Assembly: GCA_013397075.1 (NCBI GenBank)
Contig: VWZS01008195.1
Span: 62,407 to 126,406, forward strand
DNA from: Rhabdornis inornatus
Taxonomy: Eukaryota; Chordata; Aves; Passeriformes; Rhabdornithidae
Direction of reading: 5' to 3'
DNA length: 64,000 bases
In this document: one piece after another, positions 1-14,200 of the stretch
Position numbering within the stretch: position 1 is the first letter of the stretch
How the letters are laid out: every line of letters begins with the position of its first letter
Made by a program: the position numbers and the translations under genes
Notes under the pieces: model-generated
Told to the model about the DNA's origin: nothing
The model's database searches: none
Seen by the model: only the letters and a program-made list of their open reading frames with translations

Positions 1-3000
1 TGTGTCACCTGTCAGGGTAAATGCAGATGAGACTTCCCAGATTTCAAATTCAAGTGGATGCATATTTCCCAAGCAGGGAGATATAAATGTAGTTTGGGGC
101 ATTTCCCAGCCAAAATGCCATGGGTTTAATGTGATGCACATCAGGGGACCAGAGGTACCCAGGCTGTCAGGCAGTTTCCAGGGTGTAAGTGCCTGTATAA
201 ATCTGTGCACTTGCCATCAAAAATTCACACAGCAAGCAAGCATGTGATGACAAGCAAGTGAATCCTTCGTCTCCCTTTCCCTTTCCTCTTCTTCCCTGTT
301 CCTAGCAGCTCTTTGGTCTGCCACTGCCTATACAAGGTTTTTATGCCTTATAACTGTTGTGTGAGAGGGAGTCTCAGATCTCTGGGCTCTTAGAGGAGAA
401 AAGAGACAAAGAAACACAAGAAGCAGCTGGTTTGGAGAGCAGAGGCCCTCCAGCATGGGAGCTCACAGCAGCAGGCAGAGATTTTGGCTCATCAGGTCCC
501 TGCCATGGTTTGCCCTCTCTCAGCACCTCACACACACTGAGCTCCACATGGGGCTTCCCACTGAGCTCAGCAAGCCTCTGCTTCCCATCTCCCAGCCCAG
601 AAGCCTTCTCCATAGAAAACAGGTCAAGGGAGGGATAAAAATCAGCATGGAGGGGAGAGAAAAAAATAACAAAACCACCACACATCATTTTTCAAGACTG
701 ACCTAAATGAGATGAAGCATTAGGTCAGATAACAGATTTCAAGGATGTTTTTTGCCACCACAGAAGGTCTAATATCTTAGCAAATTATCAGTGAAAGCAG
801 GCCTTTGTTTTTATTCCCTTGTGAGGGTTTTTAAATTCACAATCTGCAGCTAAGGTTCCCAGATGACAGAAACCCCAATCTCCATGCACTGTGCAATGCC
901 CTGAAGGTGTCACACCTGCACTTTGAATGAGCATCTTGCAACCAGGGGCTCTTACCTGTGTCAGAGGTCTTCAGGGGAGGCATCACACTCAAGCAGATTC
1001 TGTGTTTTAGAAGCAAGCAACATCCCTGGCAGATGATATTGTGACTATTACTTAGAAATTCACACCATTTAGCTACTTGTTCTTCTGTGACAGGCAGACC
1101 TAAACTCAAATATTGATCTAGCTGGGACAGAAATATGTCATCTAATTTAACACCTTCACAATGCTCTGCTCAAGGGGCTGGAGTTTAAAAACATTTTGCA
1201 GTCTTGGACAATCTAATTTTGAAAATTACCTGAATTATGCTTTAATTATTCTGCATTTAATCACACTAAAATATTGAAATGGCTTTTTTTCTGAGCACAA
1301 TTCTCCCACCAGTTTCCTCAAATAAATTAGTTTTAAAAATCTGATTCAGAACAGTTTCACTTGGCTTTCAGGAGGGGCAGTAAAGCAAAGGATGAGATAT
1401 ATCAAGGGCAGTATGCATACATTCTTAAAATAAACACCTTCTGTGCTAAAGAAACATTTAATCTATTTCTTTGTATGCAAATAAATTGATTTATTACCTG
1501 ACTTCTTTCAAGAAGCAAAGATAATCAACAGTATTATACAAATGACAAGCTGAGTTACTAATCAGAGCTGGTGTAAGAACAGATAAAAATGTAGTTAGAA
1601 GCCCAGGTTAAGGTCAAAGAAAACTTATAATAAATTAAATTATAAATTTCACACATTACAATATTTAGCTCCATTTAGGGTTTGATAGTTTCTGCTTTAA
1701 ATGTAGATAAACTATACTGAGTTAATATTATTAAAATACAGAGCTGTCAGCATCTATGCTATTAACAAGAACAGATTTATAAATTAAGTCTGAGGCAGAA
1801 CAAGACTGAAATCCAGGACATTTCCATCTTCATATTTGTTTCTACCTAATCTGATTTATGAGATGCTGTGAGGCCTAATATCCAATATGAGATGAAACAG
1901 TAAGATTAAGTAGCATGAAAAACAGGCTTTAGAGTCCCCCATAATAGATACCGTTAAAAGAATTAAACATAGATATTTGTGTTAAGTTATAAAAAAGAGG
2001 AAAAATAATCAAGTCCTCTTTTTAGAAAAAAGTACCAATAAAAACAATTTCTTGTTGGCACTGGGATTTAGGGACACCAGAACAGGAAAACCCCACTCTA
2101 ACACAAAGCTTGGGAAAAATCACAAAGTTTGTGCCTTCTCATCCATAGAGAACAACTCCTGGGTCTGGACCATGCTCAGCTAAGCATGACATGGCCCCAA
2201 GAGGCCCTGGGAGCACTACAAGATTGGGACAGTGACAGTACCCCAAAACATAATGCTCCCCCTTCCCTCAGCCCTCTTCTTGCCCAACACATTGAATTCC
2301 TCCACACAGGGGAGAAAGGGGGGAAGCTTGGCTTAGCCAAGCACAGGGGTGCAGCCACTTCAACCTGGGGAATAAAGGGGAGCTAATTTGCTCTGCTAGT
2401 AAACCAGCCTATCAAGCTGGTGTTAAACCCTGGCTAACAGCCTCCCATTGCCTGGAAATCCCTCCAGCAGGACCCATGCACCTGGGAAATGGTTACCCAT
2501 TGCTTTCACCCCTCTGTACCTACCCAAAAAGATCCTTGATGGCCCCAATAACATTTTTAAAAGTGTAGGGAAAGCGGAGTTCAGCAGTTTAAAAAAATTG
2601 CTGCAAGAGACTGAAGGGTTTGAGGGAACTTTAATGGGTGTTATCAGGGAAAGCTGAACTCACAGGAGCTGAAGGGCACTCCTGGGTGTAGTCTGGATTA
2701 AACCAAAATATAAAACAGGAGAGATTTTTTTAAGGAAAAAATTGATGGTAAGCAGCAGGCTGATCCTGGAATCTGAGTGTACATCTAATAAAGAGGGTCC
2801 TTCAGCCTGCTGGTTTTGCTGCAAAGACCCTGGATCAAAGGCTAATGCTGGTATCTCCAGCAGTATTATGTGGGCCACAGAGTTAAAATAAATAGGGCCT
2901 TTCATCTTGCCTGAAGTACTAGACCCAGGACAGTGCCTTATTTCCCCTTTATTTCCCAGTCTGGAGTACTGGTTTTATAAAATGCCACTTGGGTCCACAG

Positions 3001-4519
3001 GCACAGCATAAACATCCAGACAGTATAGTCTACAGGCAGACTATAGGGACAAGCAATGTGACTCTTTAAAGCAAGAATTCCAGGAGCTATTTGAAAGAAA
3101 CTGTTCCAGCATCCCAGTCTGCCTCAGAGCTGGGGTTTGCAGGGAAATGAAGCCATGTCAATGCCATGGAATTTCATCTTTGGCTCCTGCCCCACCCCCC
3201 ACAGCTGGAGCAGCATTGGCCCCATATTCACTGCATGCTCTGCCCCGCATTGACCAGGCTGAGGCCTCAAATGTACCCCCCAGCCTCACAGCTCAGTGCA
3301 GCAAGTGCCTCATTGCTCCAGCACATGCCATGGCATGCCATCCCCTCTCCTGAGGTTCAGAAGGCTAAAGAACTATTTTAGTGGCCATTTAGCGCATTAC
3401 TTGACAGGTAAGTCAAAGTAAGGAACAGTCTTGTTTTCTCATGAGCCAAAGAGTTGTCAGGATGAGATTTGCCCCGTTGTTTAGCTGACACTTGCTTAAA
3501 TTTGTCTCTTTTCCTGTATTTGGTGTCTCTTACTCATGCTGAAAACGCCACACACAAATTCTCAGCAGTAAGCACAAAGTAAGGCTGATCATCCCAAAGG
3601 TGTTCCAAACACTCAGAGCAGTGTGGAGCAGCTCAGGGTTCCTCTCTTGGTGAGAGCTGCCATCACCTCCAGTGCAACAACAACTCCTCACAGTGTTGTG
3701 CTCTGAGAAGAAGAGTGCCAGGCACAGTGCTGACAACAAGGCTCTTTAAGCTCTGACAGTTGTTTTTAAGATAATTACATCCAGAAAGAGAAGACACTTT
3801 TGCAGATGGATGGATATTGATGCAGCCATAAGCAGGATCTACTGTGATTTGTCTGATCATGTCAATGGAGAGAATAAACAAAAGATATTACTGCTTAATA
3901 TGGTAGAAATTACTAATTACTACTCCACGGTAGATAAACACGTGGTGATTCCCCACCTGCCATCACCTGCTAATGCTGGATGCTTTAGCTGTAGGCTGAC
4001 TGCATCTTTTCCTTTTGAACTGAATTTTCCTCTTTGCAAATGGAGCAGTGGAACACAGAGCATTTCCTTTTCATCCCTCACATGCACACAACACTTGAAA
4101 AGCAATAAATCATAACAAAGCAGAGTTATTCAAAGGAAGTCTTCTATGGCACTGTGTACCAGCCTTCATTCCAGTCCCATCACAATCACTCCAAAAACCA
4201 ACCAAGAGAGGAATAGATGCAGAAAAAAAAAATAGAAGCTAATGGGACTGTCTTGAGAGGGACAAGGGACAAGGACAAGCAAGCTCTGAAATTAGTATCT
4301 GGGTGAAGAAGGAACCTCAAGGAATTTGGACTAAATGAAAACAATTCAGTTCAGTCACAAATTGCTAAGCCTTTCCCAGACAACTTCTCACAAAACCAGG
4401 ACAAAACTGAAACTTTACAAACTTCTTTGGAAAGAAAAATAATGCCCTGTTGGATGGATAAGAGGAATTAACAGCCAGGAGTGGGACAAGCCAAAGGACA
4501 CCACAGACCAGGACCACTG
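1..4519. other. Intergenic DNA, no gene recognised
   Basis: AT-rich sequence with only short, unconserved reading frames. I recognise no exon, RNA gene or repeat consensus here. It lies far downstream of the DTD1 3' end, so it is probably the gene-poor interval beyond DTD1. Diverged repeats could have escaped reading by eye. Confidence 0.5.
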
Positions 4520-4992
4520 TGTTATAAACAAGGCCAGCAACCTTGGCGAAGGTTAACTCATTTATTTAAAAATTAGCAACTGAGAACGGGGACGCAAGAT
4601 AAGCCCAAGTCCTGCACGACAAGCCAGAGAACAACAACAGCAACCAGCAGTGTGAGTGTCACACCAACACACTGGGTGCTGTCTTGGAACCAAGTTTCCA
4701 CAGGAGTAGCAGGTGCAGGGCACCGGGTCCAGTCTTTATACACCCATTGTCTCATGGATTCCTGAGTTTTTCAATCCTCTCTGTGATTGGTTCCCTTCCG
4801 GACCACTGGTTGGTCTATAACAAGGTGCATTTCTGACCAGTCATTCTGGAATTCTGGGATTTTATAGGTCAGTTTATCCTCCAATTGCACATCAAGCTGA
4901 TGTCCTCACCCCATTATGTCATACTCTAGAATGTTCCTTCCATTTAACCAATTGAACTCCCGTTAGCCTCCAACCTAGTGGCCACACACTCA
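4520..4992 (-). mobile_element. Probable solo LTR of an endogenous retrovirus
   Basis: The interval begins TG and ends CA and is flanked by the same five bases, cactg, at 4515-4519 and 4993-4997. Read on the minus strand it has LTR-like order: a TATA-like TATAAA near 4740-4735, then an AATAAA poly(A) signal at 4566-4561 about 45 bases before the end. No retroviral coding sequence is adjacent, so it would be a solo LTR. I chose the ends by searching for a matching duplication. Sequence out to about 5200 also looks LTR-like, so the element could be longer or nested. Confidence 0.5.
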
Positions 4993-5210
4993 CACTGCGG
5001 CAATTGTCTACTTAAAACACGTCTGTAACAGTCTAACAACAATTTTCACATAACTGTTCATTTAACAAAACATTACTCTATAACAATTCTTTAACCATTC
5101 TTAACTACACTGTATTGACTACTTTTATTAACTTCTTGTCTTGGTCTAATTTAATTTCCTCAAAAAATGTCTTGGTTTAAGTTTGTTTTCCCGGCCAATG
5201 CACCTAATAA
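4993..5210. other. AT-rich spacer between two probable LTRs
   Basis: An AT-rich spacer with LTR-like wording, including a TGTCTTGGTTTAAG motif at 5168-5181 that resembles the opening of songbird LTRs. It may be the remainder of either neighbouring element or an older insertion that received both. The boundaries cannot be settled by eye. Confidence 0.35.
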
Positions 5211-6561
5211 TGTCATGGTTTTGATTTGCCAATTTAAATATACTCATTTTCTGTTGTGAGACAGAACCAGGAGCAGAAGCAAGGCAGGCCTAAAACTTAA
5301 GAGGGTATAAAAAGAAATTAATTAACTACACAAAGAAAGGGGAAAAAAAAAAATTCAGAATAAGGTTTTCAGACCACTCCTTCCTTCCCTCTTCCAACCT
5401 TCATAACAACAAAACAAACATACAAAGAACTACTTCAGTCAGTTCCCAACTCAAATAGTCCCTTTTCCGTTCACTTCGGAGAGAGAAGTTTCCTCTTGTT
5501 AGGCTATAGGGATTTTTTTCCACAAGAAGAAAGAAAACAGTCCTCTCGTGGTTTCATTTTCACGATTTGCATCCGCCCAGAAACCTGCAATCGTGGCACT
5601 CCTCCCAACTCCACAGCCTTCCCAGAGCTGTACATGTGGGCCATGTCAAATTCATGGGGTATTACTTTTAAGAATGAAATGTTCCAAAGCAAAGGTTCTC
5701 TTCATCTCTTTTCTCTCTCTTCATGCTTCATCCTCAGAAAACCAAGATCCCTTTCTTTCCTTGGGACAAAAGATTCTCAACACAGGTGCTTTTGGTCAAA
5801 TGATCTATCAAATGGAACATTTCCAACCCCCCCCGCCATGTCTTTCTCCATGGTTTACAGGAATATCCAGTACATCAGTTCATCCCTACAATCTTACAAA
5901 AGGATTTTCAGCCATTTTCACAGCATCTCCTCATTCTCCTTCCATCTAAAGAAACTTAGACTTAGCTCTTACGTCACTGACTTCAGAATATCTCCTTTTT
6001 CCCTTTCACTCCAGGGAGGATTGAAAAAGTCTGCAAGTCCCATCTGAGTATTGAAAGAGTTAAGATTTTGCACAGGGGAAAGAAAAAAAACCCAAGGCTA
6101 CAATGCTGGAGTTTGCCAGGATCTCAGAATCCAGCCACTCTGGAAAAGGCGGGGGGGAAGCAGCTGGGATTTTACATCAGTCTGAGTCTCCCTGGCCACT
6201 GTCCATGACCACCCCCTCTCTCTCTCTCTTGGGCTATGCCAGCTCCCCAGACAGGGGGCCTAGCCCGGCCCTGCCCCCTGCCAGGCCCACAGGCCTGCAG
6301 TGAGACCAGGCCAGGGCCCTGTTACCTGCATTGCTGCCGGAAAAGCCAAGAGAGCTCAGTTCCAGGTTACCCCCTTCAAAATGTGTGCTAACTGAGCGAA
6401 CTAACTTTCTCCAATTGTTTGTTGAGGCTGTCAATAACCAAACCAGCCTCCAACTGGTCATTATCAACTCCCAGGAGAGTACTCACAGAGAGAACTTCTG
6501 AGTTTCTCCTCCCCAGGTCAAACTAGCACACTGCTTAACGACACATAACTTCATAACGACA
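5211..6561. mobile_element. Probable long solo LTR (about 1.35 kb)
   Basis: It begins TGTCATGGTTTTG and ends CGACA, and is flanked by identical 5-bp repeats, aataa, at 5206-5210 and 6562-6566. The interior mixes purine-rich, pyrimidine-rich and GC-rich blocks and has no retroviral gene. Frames such as 5496-6047 are open by chance and match no protein I recognise. The flanking repeat is AT-rich and so weaker evidence than at the 26-28 kb LTRs. The orientation is not clear. Confidence 0.5.
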
Positions 6562-9500
6562 AATAATTTAACAATCCCAAATTACTTTGTATTACTTGTA
6601 ATTTATAATCTCACCCCAAACACCAACTCATTTATAACAATTGTTGTGTCCCTTATTCTCCAATTCCCCGACATAAACAGAGGAGAAAAATTTAAAAAAA
6701 AAAAAAATTAAATTTTAAAAAAAGTGAGAGTTTCTGCATTAATCCCCACCTCTTCCTGACCTGTAATTAATAATTACTAAGCTATATTAATGGATGGTTT
6801 GTCAAGATTGTCTTGCAAGACAGATAGCTCTAGTGAGTTTTACTCTCTGCCAAGAATATTTATTGGATATGAAACAGACTACTCCTGGCTGCCAGGAGGA
6901 TCCAAGGGCCATCAGTAGGAAATGTACTTCCAGGGAAAACAGAGCAAAAGAACAGCACCCCTCAGAAATATTAGCACAAGCTTTTTAACAAGCACCCAGC
7001 AAGTAACACATTTTTAAAAAGGAGAAACATTACCCTAGCTATACTTACTTCTCCCTCTATCAGCAGAGATGCCTTGACCCAATGGATTAAACATCTATGT
7101 AGCCTCTCATGACTCAAGGGAGAAATGGGTCAGGCAATCTGTCACTCAAAATTACTCATGTGAGATGATGTCAATCCATTAGCACTGTCTTAAATCTGAG
7201 TTAAACTGAAAATATACTGCATCCAGTGGTGTAGATGTCTTGAAACCATCTGAGGTAGAGTCTGAGTAAACAGTGTGCTGACTGATCAAATACATATGGA
7301 GCACACAGCAAAATAGAGCACATATTAACTTGGGTAAATAATACTTTTGTCAAAATATCTCCTACAAATTTACACAAGTCTAAATGGTGTTTACCAAGAG
7401 TCCAAAACAACTCCCAAGCTACCACAGTATCCTACCCTTTCCCAGGTTAATTTAAGTTAAAGTGTTCACAACTGTTGATCCATGTTCGTGGTGCACTACG
7501 ATTTCCAAACAAAGCCCTCCATGGCTACAGAGATAGCGCTGGATTCTTGGGGAATATATCCCCTGCCTGTCCCACGTGCATGTGACACTGAAATGGAGCA
7601 CCTCGTGCACCCTGTGATTCCCTGCATCCTGATACCCTCAACATAACCCTGTTTCTGAGAGTTTCATAATTGCATCAGCTAAAGTTTGTTTATTTTATGC
7701 TAAATGCTCATCTTTGCTGCTGAAGGGACAGTGCTTGCTGCAAAAGCAGGGAGCAGAGAAAATGTGCAGCAGAAGCAGCAAAGCTTGGGGTTTATTTCCT
7801 TCCTCACACATGCCAGCACCCCTGTAAAATTTTAGAGTGTCAGCAAGGTTCAGCAGATATTGGGGAGCTGAAAACAAGCAGTAATCTGTGTGGCAGTGAC
7901 TGTGCCAAAGGACAGCACGAAACAGTACTTTACCAGTTGCTGAAAACAGCTGATGAACCAAAAAGGAAGCCAGCAACAATCTGCAAGGGCCATTCCTTTG
8001 GGAATCAACCAAAACTGCTCCTGGCAAGTGTTTGTGGCAACATAATCCCAAAATTCTTTCCTTTTCACTGCCTTTGGGTTTTGTTGTTACTCCTTCCCTC
8101 CAGAACCAGCTGCCTAAGCACTAATCTCTTGAACTCTGCCTGCAGCTTGCTAACCCAGCATTTAGTTGGAGCCCTAAGAGAAGTAGGTGGAAACCAGTGA
8201 TTATTTGCAGAAAGGATTACATTGTACCACTGATAACCAAAATGGCTTTGTTCCTTCCTTGCTTGTACTCCATTGAGCTCCACAAAGGCCAAAGGAGGGC
8301 CCATTGCTCTAGTTCAGATTGTGCAAAATAACTCAGAATTGTTAACCAGAGCTTGTCATTACAAACAAACCAAAGAACCAGTATAAAATACACCCACTGT
8401 CATTACTAGCCAAATTAATACTTCTGCACTCAATACACCCTACTTTTTCCACCTGACTTCAAACACTGTTCCTTCACTCTGCTCAAGTGCTGTTTCTTTC
8501 AAACAGCTTCACACTGAATCTCTTCTTCTGCCTGGTCCCAGCACTTACCTTGCTGATACTCCTGGTGCCAGCCATGGAGTTTGGTGGCTGCAGCTAGCAG
8601 CTGACCCACAGGAGCTGGGCAAGTTGGTGCCTGGGAGGTAGGCAATGTGAGAACCCTGTTCCCTCTCTATCACACAGGGAGAAAGAGCCTGTGTCACTTT
8701 AGGCCTTTTTAAATTAATTGTCTTTCCCTAAATGCAATCAGAAAATCAATCACAATTAATTGACCTAATGAATACATTTCCCTACGCGCACACACACAGA
8801 CACCCAGAGCATAATTAAATAGTGTCAGAGCCCTGAGTGCACACAGGTTCTCAGTCACCCTGACAATCCTCACGTGCCCTTCTGCACTGTGGCCTGCACC
8901 CAGCCAAACCTTTGGCCACAGTGCAGAAGCTCTGGATAAATTTGGGCTGCACTCCCACTCCTCACCTGAGCTGGGTAATTGTTTTATCCCTGTCTCAGAC
9001 TCTGGACCTACCTTGTAGTCATCCATCTCTCCATCCCACCCTGCTGCTCCTGTCCTCTCTCACTGCTGATGCCCTGCACAGCCCCCAGTGTGGTTCCTCT
9101 TTGTCTGTGAGCTGCTGGACCCTGTTACTGGCTCCCTGCTCTGCCCAAACCCTGTGGGGCTGCTCTCTGGCCACTGAAGGTTCTGGGGTCTCTCTTGGCT
9201 CCCAGCTTGCCCCACGCCTTATGAAGGAGCTCCTTCACAGGCAAGGCCAGAGGAGTGCCTCAAAGTCAGCAGTGAACTTTCCAGAAAATTGTGTTCCCTT
9301 TGCAGAAGAAAACATACCCAGATTTTAAAGCCCCTACAGAGACCCCTCCACTAGCGGTCTTAGTTCAACAATTGTAGATATTCAGATATGCTGCACTTAA
9401 AGCTAAGCCTAATTTCAGGAAGTAAATTAATCTGACATTTGAAAAAGACAGACAACTTCTTTGGTCCCCAATAGGATGGAACTAGGTGTTTAAACAGCAC

Positions 9501-11138
9501 AAGTGTGACACATAATCTGCATTTCACAGAAGAGAAGCAATTTGTGGTGCAGCAAGCAGCACTACCAGGAGTGTGATAAAAATTATCCTTCCCCAAGTTT
9601 AAATAAAAAAATAATTCAGTTCAGTTAATTCTGCCAGCACTTAGCCATGATTTTTTGCATGTATCATTAGGAAAAGTAAGAAAAAGGCTAACTATCCACT
9701 GGAAAAAGCTTGTTCCAGGGAAGGGCCCAAACTAGGACCAGGACCAGAGAGTCATAGCTTTTTGAAAGGCAAATTCAGTTAAATTAAGTTACTGTGCTTC
9801 AGATGCAACAGGAAGAAATTGATAGAAGTGAGGAGTAAATGAGGTGAATCAGGAGTTCTGTTTACATAAAATCTGTTCCACCATTGCAAAAATAAAATGT
9901 AGCAGCTGTAGCTGTAGCATTCAAAACAAAAGTTGTTTCCCAGAGTATAAGAGAGATAAAGAAAATAGATTATCAAATTAGTGTAGACAAAAGGTTTACT
10001 GCTACATTACATATAGCCCCTGGAAACACAAAAAACAAGAGAATGAAAATTCAGAGACTATAATTTGGGAATCAGATATTAGATCTCACTGCTAACTGAT
10101 AGCAACTTCTGAGTCCATCCCACTTTTGAAGGGGCTTTTGGGAAACACAAAGCAATGCTTGAGGGAAAGAGTGGCAAATCACTCAGGAGATCAGATGGAT
10201 TTAGAGGAGTAGTTATTAATCACTGTTTGCCACTCCATTATCCACACAAGTCAAAGATTTACTACAGCATCCTCTCATCCCAGTCATTTGTTCCAGCACA
10301 GTCAGGCCATAGACTGACCTGAAACCATCCCACTTCCACTGCCTGCCACCAGACTCCAGCACAGCTTCCCATAGGAGACACACAGTCATGCAGACTCTGC
10401 AGCTCTCCAGCAATTCTTTCTTGCTTCTTCCCGTTTCCCTCTTTTAAACTTCAGAGAGTAGCTGGCCTGACCAACACTGTATTTCTTGCCCTGGCTAGGA
10501 AAGCCTGTGATGGTCTCAGGGACAGGCTGGAGCTGTGCCTCTGGCACACCAGCACTGCTGCCATTCCTTGGGGAGGCTGCCAAGGGCCCTGGACAGAAGC
10601 TCCTTTCTCTCTCTCTTCTTCCACTGGTTTCTCCTGAGAATTTAGCTACTGGTTCACTTTCTTCTCAGTGCCTCTGCAGACAAAGGTCACACATAACCAT
10701 CTATCAAACTAGGACATCAAAAGCTGTCAAATACACTTCCCTTCTTTGCCCCACATAAAAATTCTCTTCTGCTCTCAAGCAATTCAATTTTTTTTCCTTT
10801 TCTATAGCTAATAAAAAAGATTTTCCTGAAAGCAGAAGCCATGGGGCCAGGCAAGCAAACACATCCTCTCTTTAAATCTCCGGCTGTGCTTTGCTGTTTA
10901 GCACTATACAGTGACCTGTCCACACCTGGCCAGAGACAAACCAGACTTCAGATTCTTCACACACCTCGAGTTACACCCACCCTCTTCTTGAAGCATCTCA
11001 TATATGTAATTGTTCCCTACCTGGAGTCTCATTTCCTAGTGGCACTCACTCACTATGTTAGTCTTTGGTTAAAAAGAAAAGGATTTAAAACACTGAAAGA
11101 CTTTCAAAGGTATTTGATAGAGCTAAAAGGAAGTGACA
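6562..11138. other. Intergenic DNA, no gene recognised
   Basis: No coding exon or RNA gene recognised. It contains A/T homopolymer runs near 6690-6725 and a short CA-rich stretch near 8786-8800. The stretch at about 8820-9330 is richer in GC and has a 138-codon open frame on the plus strand, but that frame shows no recognisable domain. Confidence 0.45.
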
Positions 11139-11222
11139 GGAGCGCCCATTCTGCCCATGGCAGAGGGGTTGGAACTAGATGATCTTTAAGGTCCCTTCCA
11201 ACCCTAACCATTATATGAATCT
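11139..11222 (+). mobile_element. CR1 LINE, 3' end fragment
   Basis: The fragment carries the characteristic avian CR1 3' tail wording, including GGTTGGAACTAGATGATCTT followed by AAGGTCCCTTCCAACCC, and ends near ATATGAATC. Only the last 80 or so bases are recognisable, which fits the 5' truncation usual for CR1. The 5' limit is approximate. Confidence 0.8.
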
Positions 11223-14200
11223 CAGTTAGGATTGCACCAATTATATGTTGCCCATTCAGGTTAAGAGGGGTCTATCCTAGTCAAAAAGCAGAAGTAGGCA
11301 TTTGCAGTAGTAACTTTCAGAGAGATTCTAATTTACTGACAACAGTTAACCTTCATGCCATGAATTATCCTTCAATCTGAATGCAGAATAAAATAAATTT
11401 AAGAAAAACTTGAAATGGGTGAGATGGCATAGCATAATCTGGCTCCCCCATTTCCTCTTTGTTGCTGTAAAATTTATATCCTTGTCTCAGTTGGTACCTG
11501 ATGTCATTTAGTTATTGAGAAACACTGGACTGTACCAGAGCTCTGCTCTTTAAGACCTGTGGGTTTTTCTTGACCTGTCATTGTTTTCCTGCAAAGTAAT
11601 GTCCAAATGACATCTCTGACATTTCAAAGCAACAGCAAACAGGCTGAGTAAGTGCACTCTCTGAAGGAGGGAAAAAAAAAAAAGAAACCAGCAACAGAAA
11701 AAGCAGAAGAATTTGTTTACTGCAGGCTGATGAATTCTCAGGGCTCGCTAAGCAGACAAAGTGTTACAATGAGAATCTGAGAATTCTCACTTTGAAAGTT
11801 TGCCTGCTGAACAGTAATAGAGGGGGGTCCCATTAAGTCATTTTGTGTAAGGAAAGAAAAAGTGAAAAGAGAGCTACAAAAAATCCATCTGGGAGGCATA
11901 TCTACCCCTTATTATGAATACTACTATCAAGTTTTCCAGTTAAACCTGGAATGGATCAGACATAAAAGTCAGCTCTCTGTTTACAAATGAAAATAAGCAC
12001 ACAGAGTAAAGCAGTGCCTATACCAAGAAACCTCCCAGATGCTGGAAGCCTGCAGGAGCCATCAGGCCAGACATGTAATAACTTCCAGCATTCTGATATC
12101 TCATTTCAACAGGATGTAAACTAATGACAGTGGGAAAATATGCTAAGTGAAAGAATGATACTTTGCTGCTCAGCAAGAATTTTTGAAGATCTGAAGTGCA
12201 GCAGTCTCTGGCCTATTATTCAGATACGGTGGATAAGGCTGTGCAAGGCAGCTTGATAGAAGTGATTTCTGACTAAAAAAGGAGCCAATTCTGTGGAAGG
12301 TTGAATGCCACAGCAATCCCTGTGCATTAAAATGAGATGGATATAGTGGATTTCACAGTGGGAACAGAGTACAGCACCGCAGAATCACAGATAACTCCAC
12401 ATCAGGCTGCTGTGTAAAGTCATCGGTAAATAGAGCACTTCAGTCTTGATTGCAAGGGAATGGATACACACAATTAAGTGTCATTTTAGGAAAAGCAACC
12501 TCCTTCTCCCTGCCAGTATGAGGCTGGCATTTGACTTGACATGAAAACAAGGAATGTAGGCACTGGCAATCAGAGTTCAACTTGCACTTTCAAGCAAGGA
12601 CCTGATCTGCTCCTGCCCTAACACAAATGGGGAGGACATCCACTGAAAACAGCCAGAACTGGGAAAACTGGAGGGAAGGCAGTTCTGTTTCCTGTAGATT
12701 TCAAGAGCACAGAGTGCCAAGTCACCTGATAATAAATTACTACAACTTCAGGGGGCAAGCTGACAAATTGCATTTCTTCTGATTTACTCTTTCATAAGAA
12801 AATCATCATGCCTCCTAGAGATGCAGATATAGCTGTATCAGCCTGCTCTTTGCAAGATTATAAAGGGAGCACTGAAAAGCATTTTTAGCAATGGCTTTTC
12901 ACAGGTGAAGAGATTTGCAGAAATGCTGACTACTCACTCAATTTTATCTTTTCCTCCCCAGTACACACACAGGAGACACATATCAAAACAACCCTTGAGC
13001 TAAAACATAGTGGAGTAAAGTTAGAATAAACTGAAATAAATTAAAATTAATTCATTTAATTTATAAATGAAATATTATTCTAATGGAAAGGTTCAATTTT
13101 AATTCCCACTCCAAGACAGCCCCTACAACCTCTCACCTGATGTGCCCATGAACAGCCTCACAGAGGGGAGTTTCCACCAAATTACTGACAGCTGATGGAA
13201 AAACTGCTCTGAGAATAATGCCTAGGGTCTCCTGCCTACAGTGTGTGCTTCTGAGGATCACCCTTCACAAAAGATACACACTAATGAGAAAGCATCCAGA
13301 GACTCCAGCTAAGAGAGATCAAGGTTTTAGGAAACATGGTCTCATAGGATTTATCAGAGGATTAATGGACTTGGGGTTTAATGTCAAGAAGGTAGAAGAG
13401 AGCTCTGAAAGAGCCTTCCAGTATTCAAAAGGACACTGCAAAAGAAAATGGGATAAATTTCTCCCCATGTTCCATGTTGAGCGCAGGGAGTTGACAGGGA
13501 TGGTAGGAGCAAGCTTTTCATCCAGGAGGAGAAGACAGAGCTGTGTAGCCAGAGGCTGGTAAGGACAACACAACCACAGTAATCACAGACCAACTGGATG
13601 TCAAGAATTCATAGAAAGAAACATGCTGTCAAAAGAGTCCAAGTCGTATTTGCTCTTGTTCATCCTCATTTCCTTAGCCTGCATGAAGCCTTGTGGCCAT
13701 TTATGCACACTCCAATCACTCACGAATTTTATTCCATATCTTAAAGGGAATTTTATTCCATATCTTTACACCAAATCTTTCTATCAACTAAGCCTCCCTA
13801 CAACCCTCCTGATCATGGTTGCATGCTCAGGGTCTCAAGGAGTTAATCCCAGCAATGGCAGTACTGAAGGTAATAAGAGGTTGGAGAGAAGTAATTCAAA
13901 AGACTGAAATACTGGTGTGGTTTTAAAGACCACTTTCTACTAATTGCATCTGAATTTTAAACAGTGCCTACATAGGCATTGTAAAAATCCCTTTCCCCTT
14001 GGAAAGGACTGCAACTTGCTTTAACATTATGGCATTGCGGACTTTATTCACCTTCCCTCAGAGCATTGGAACTTGTCTGTAAATTTCCTGACTTATTTTG
14101 CAGATTAATTTGGGCCTGCAAATATGGCTCTAGAGGCTAATTCTCCCTATGCTGGCACTCTAAATGTACTCAAGGAAAAGCAGCAGTTGAGGACAGAATG

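Noticed and set aside
5496..6047. A 183-codon plus-strand open frame
   Set aside because: It sits within a probable LTR, is rich in Ser/Phe from pyrimidine-rich DNA, and shows no domain.
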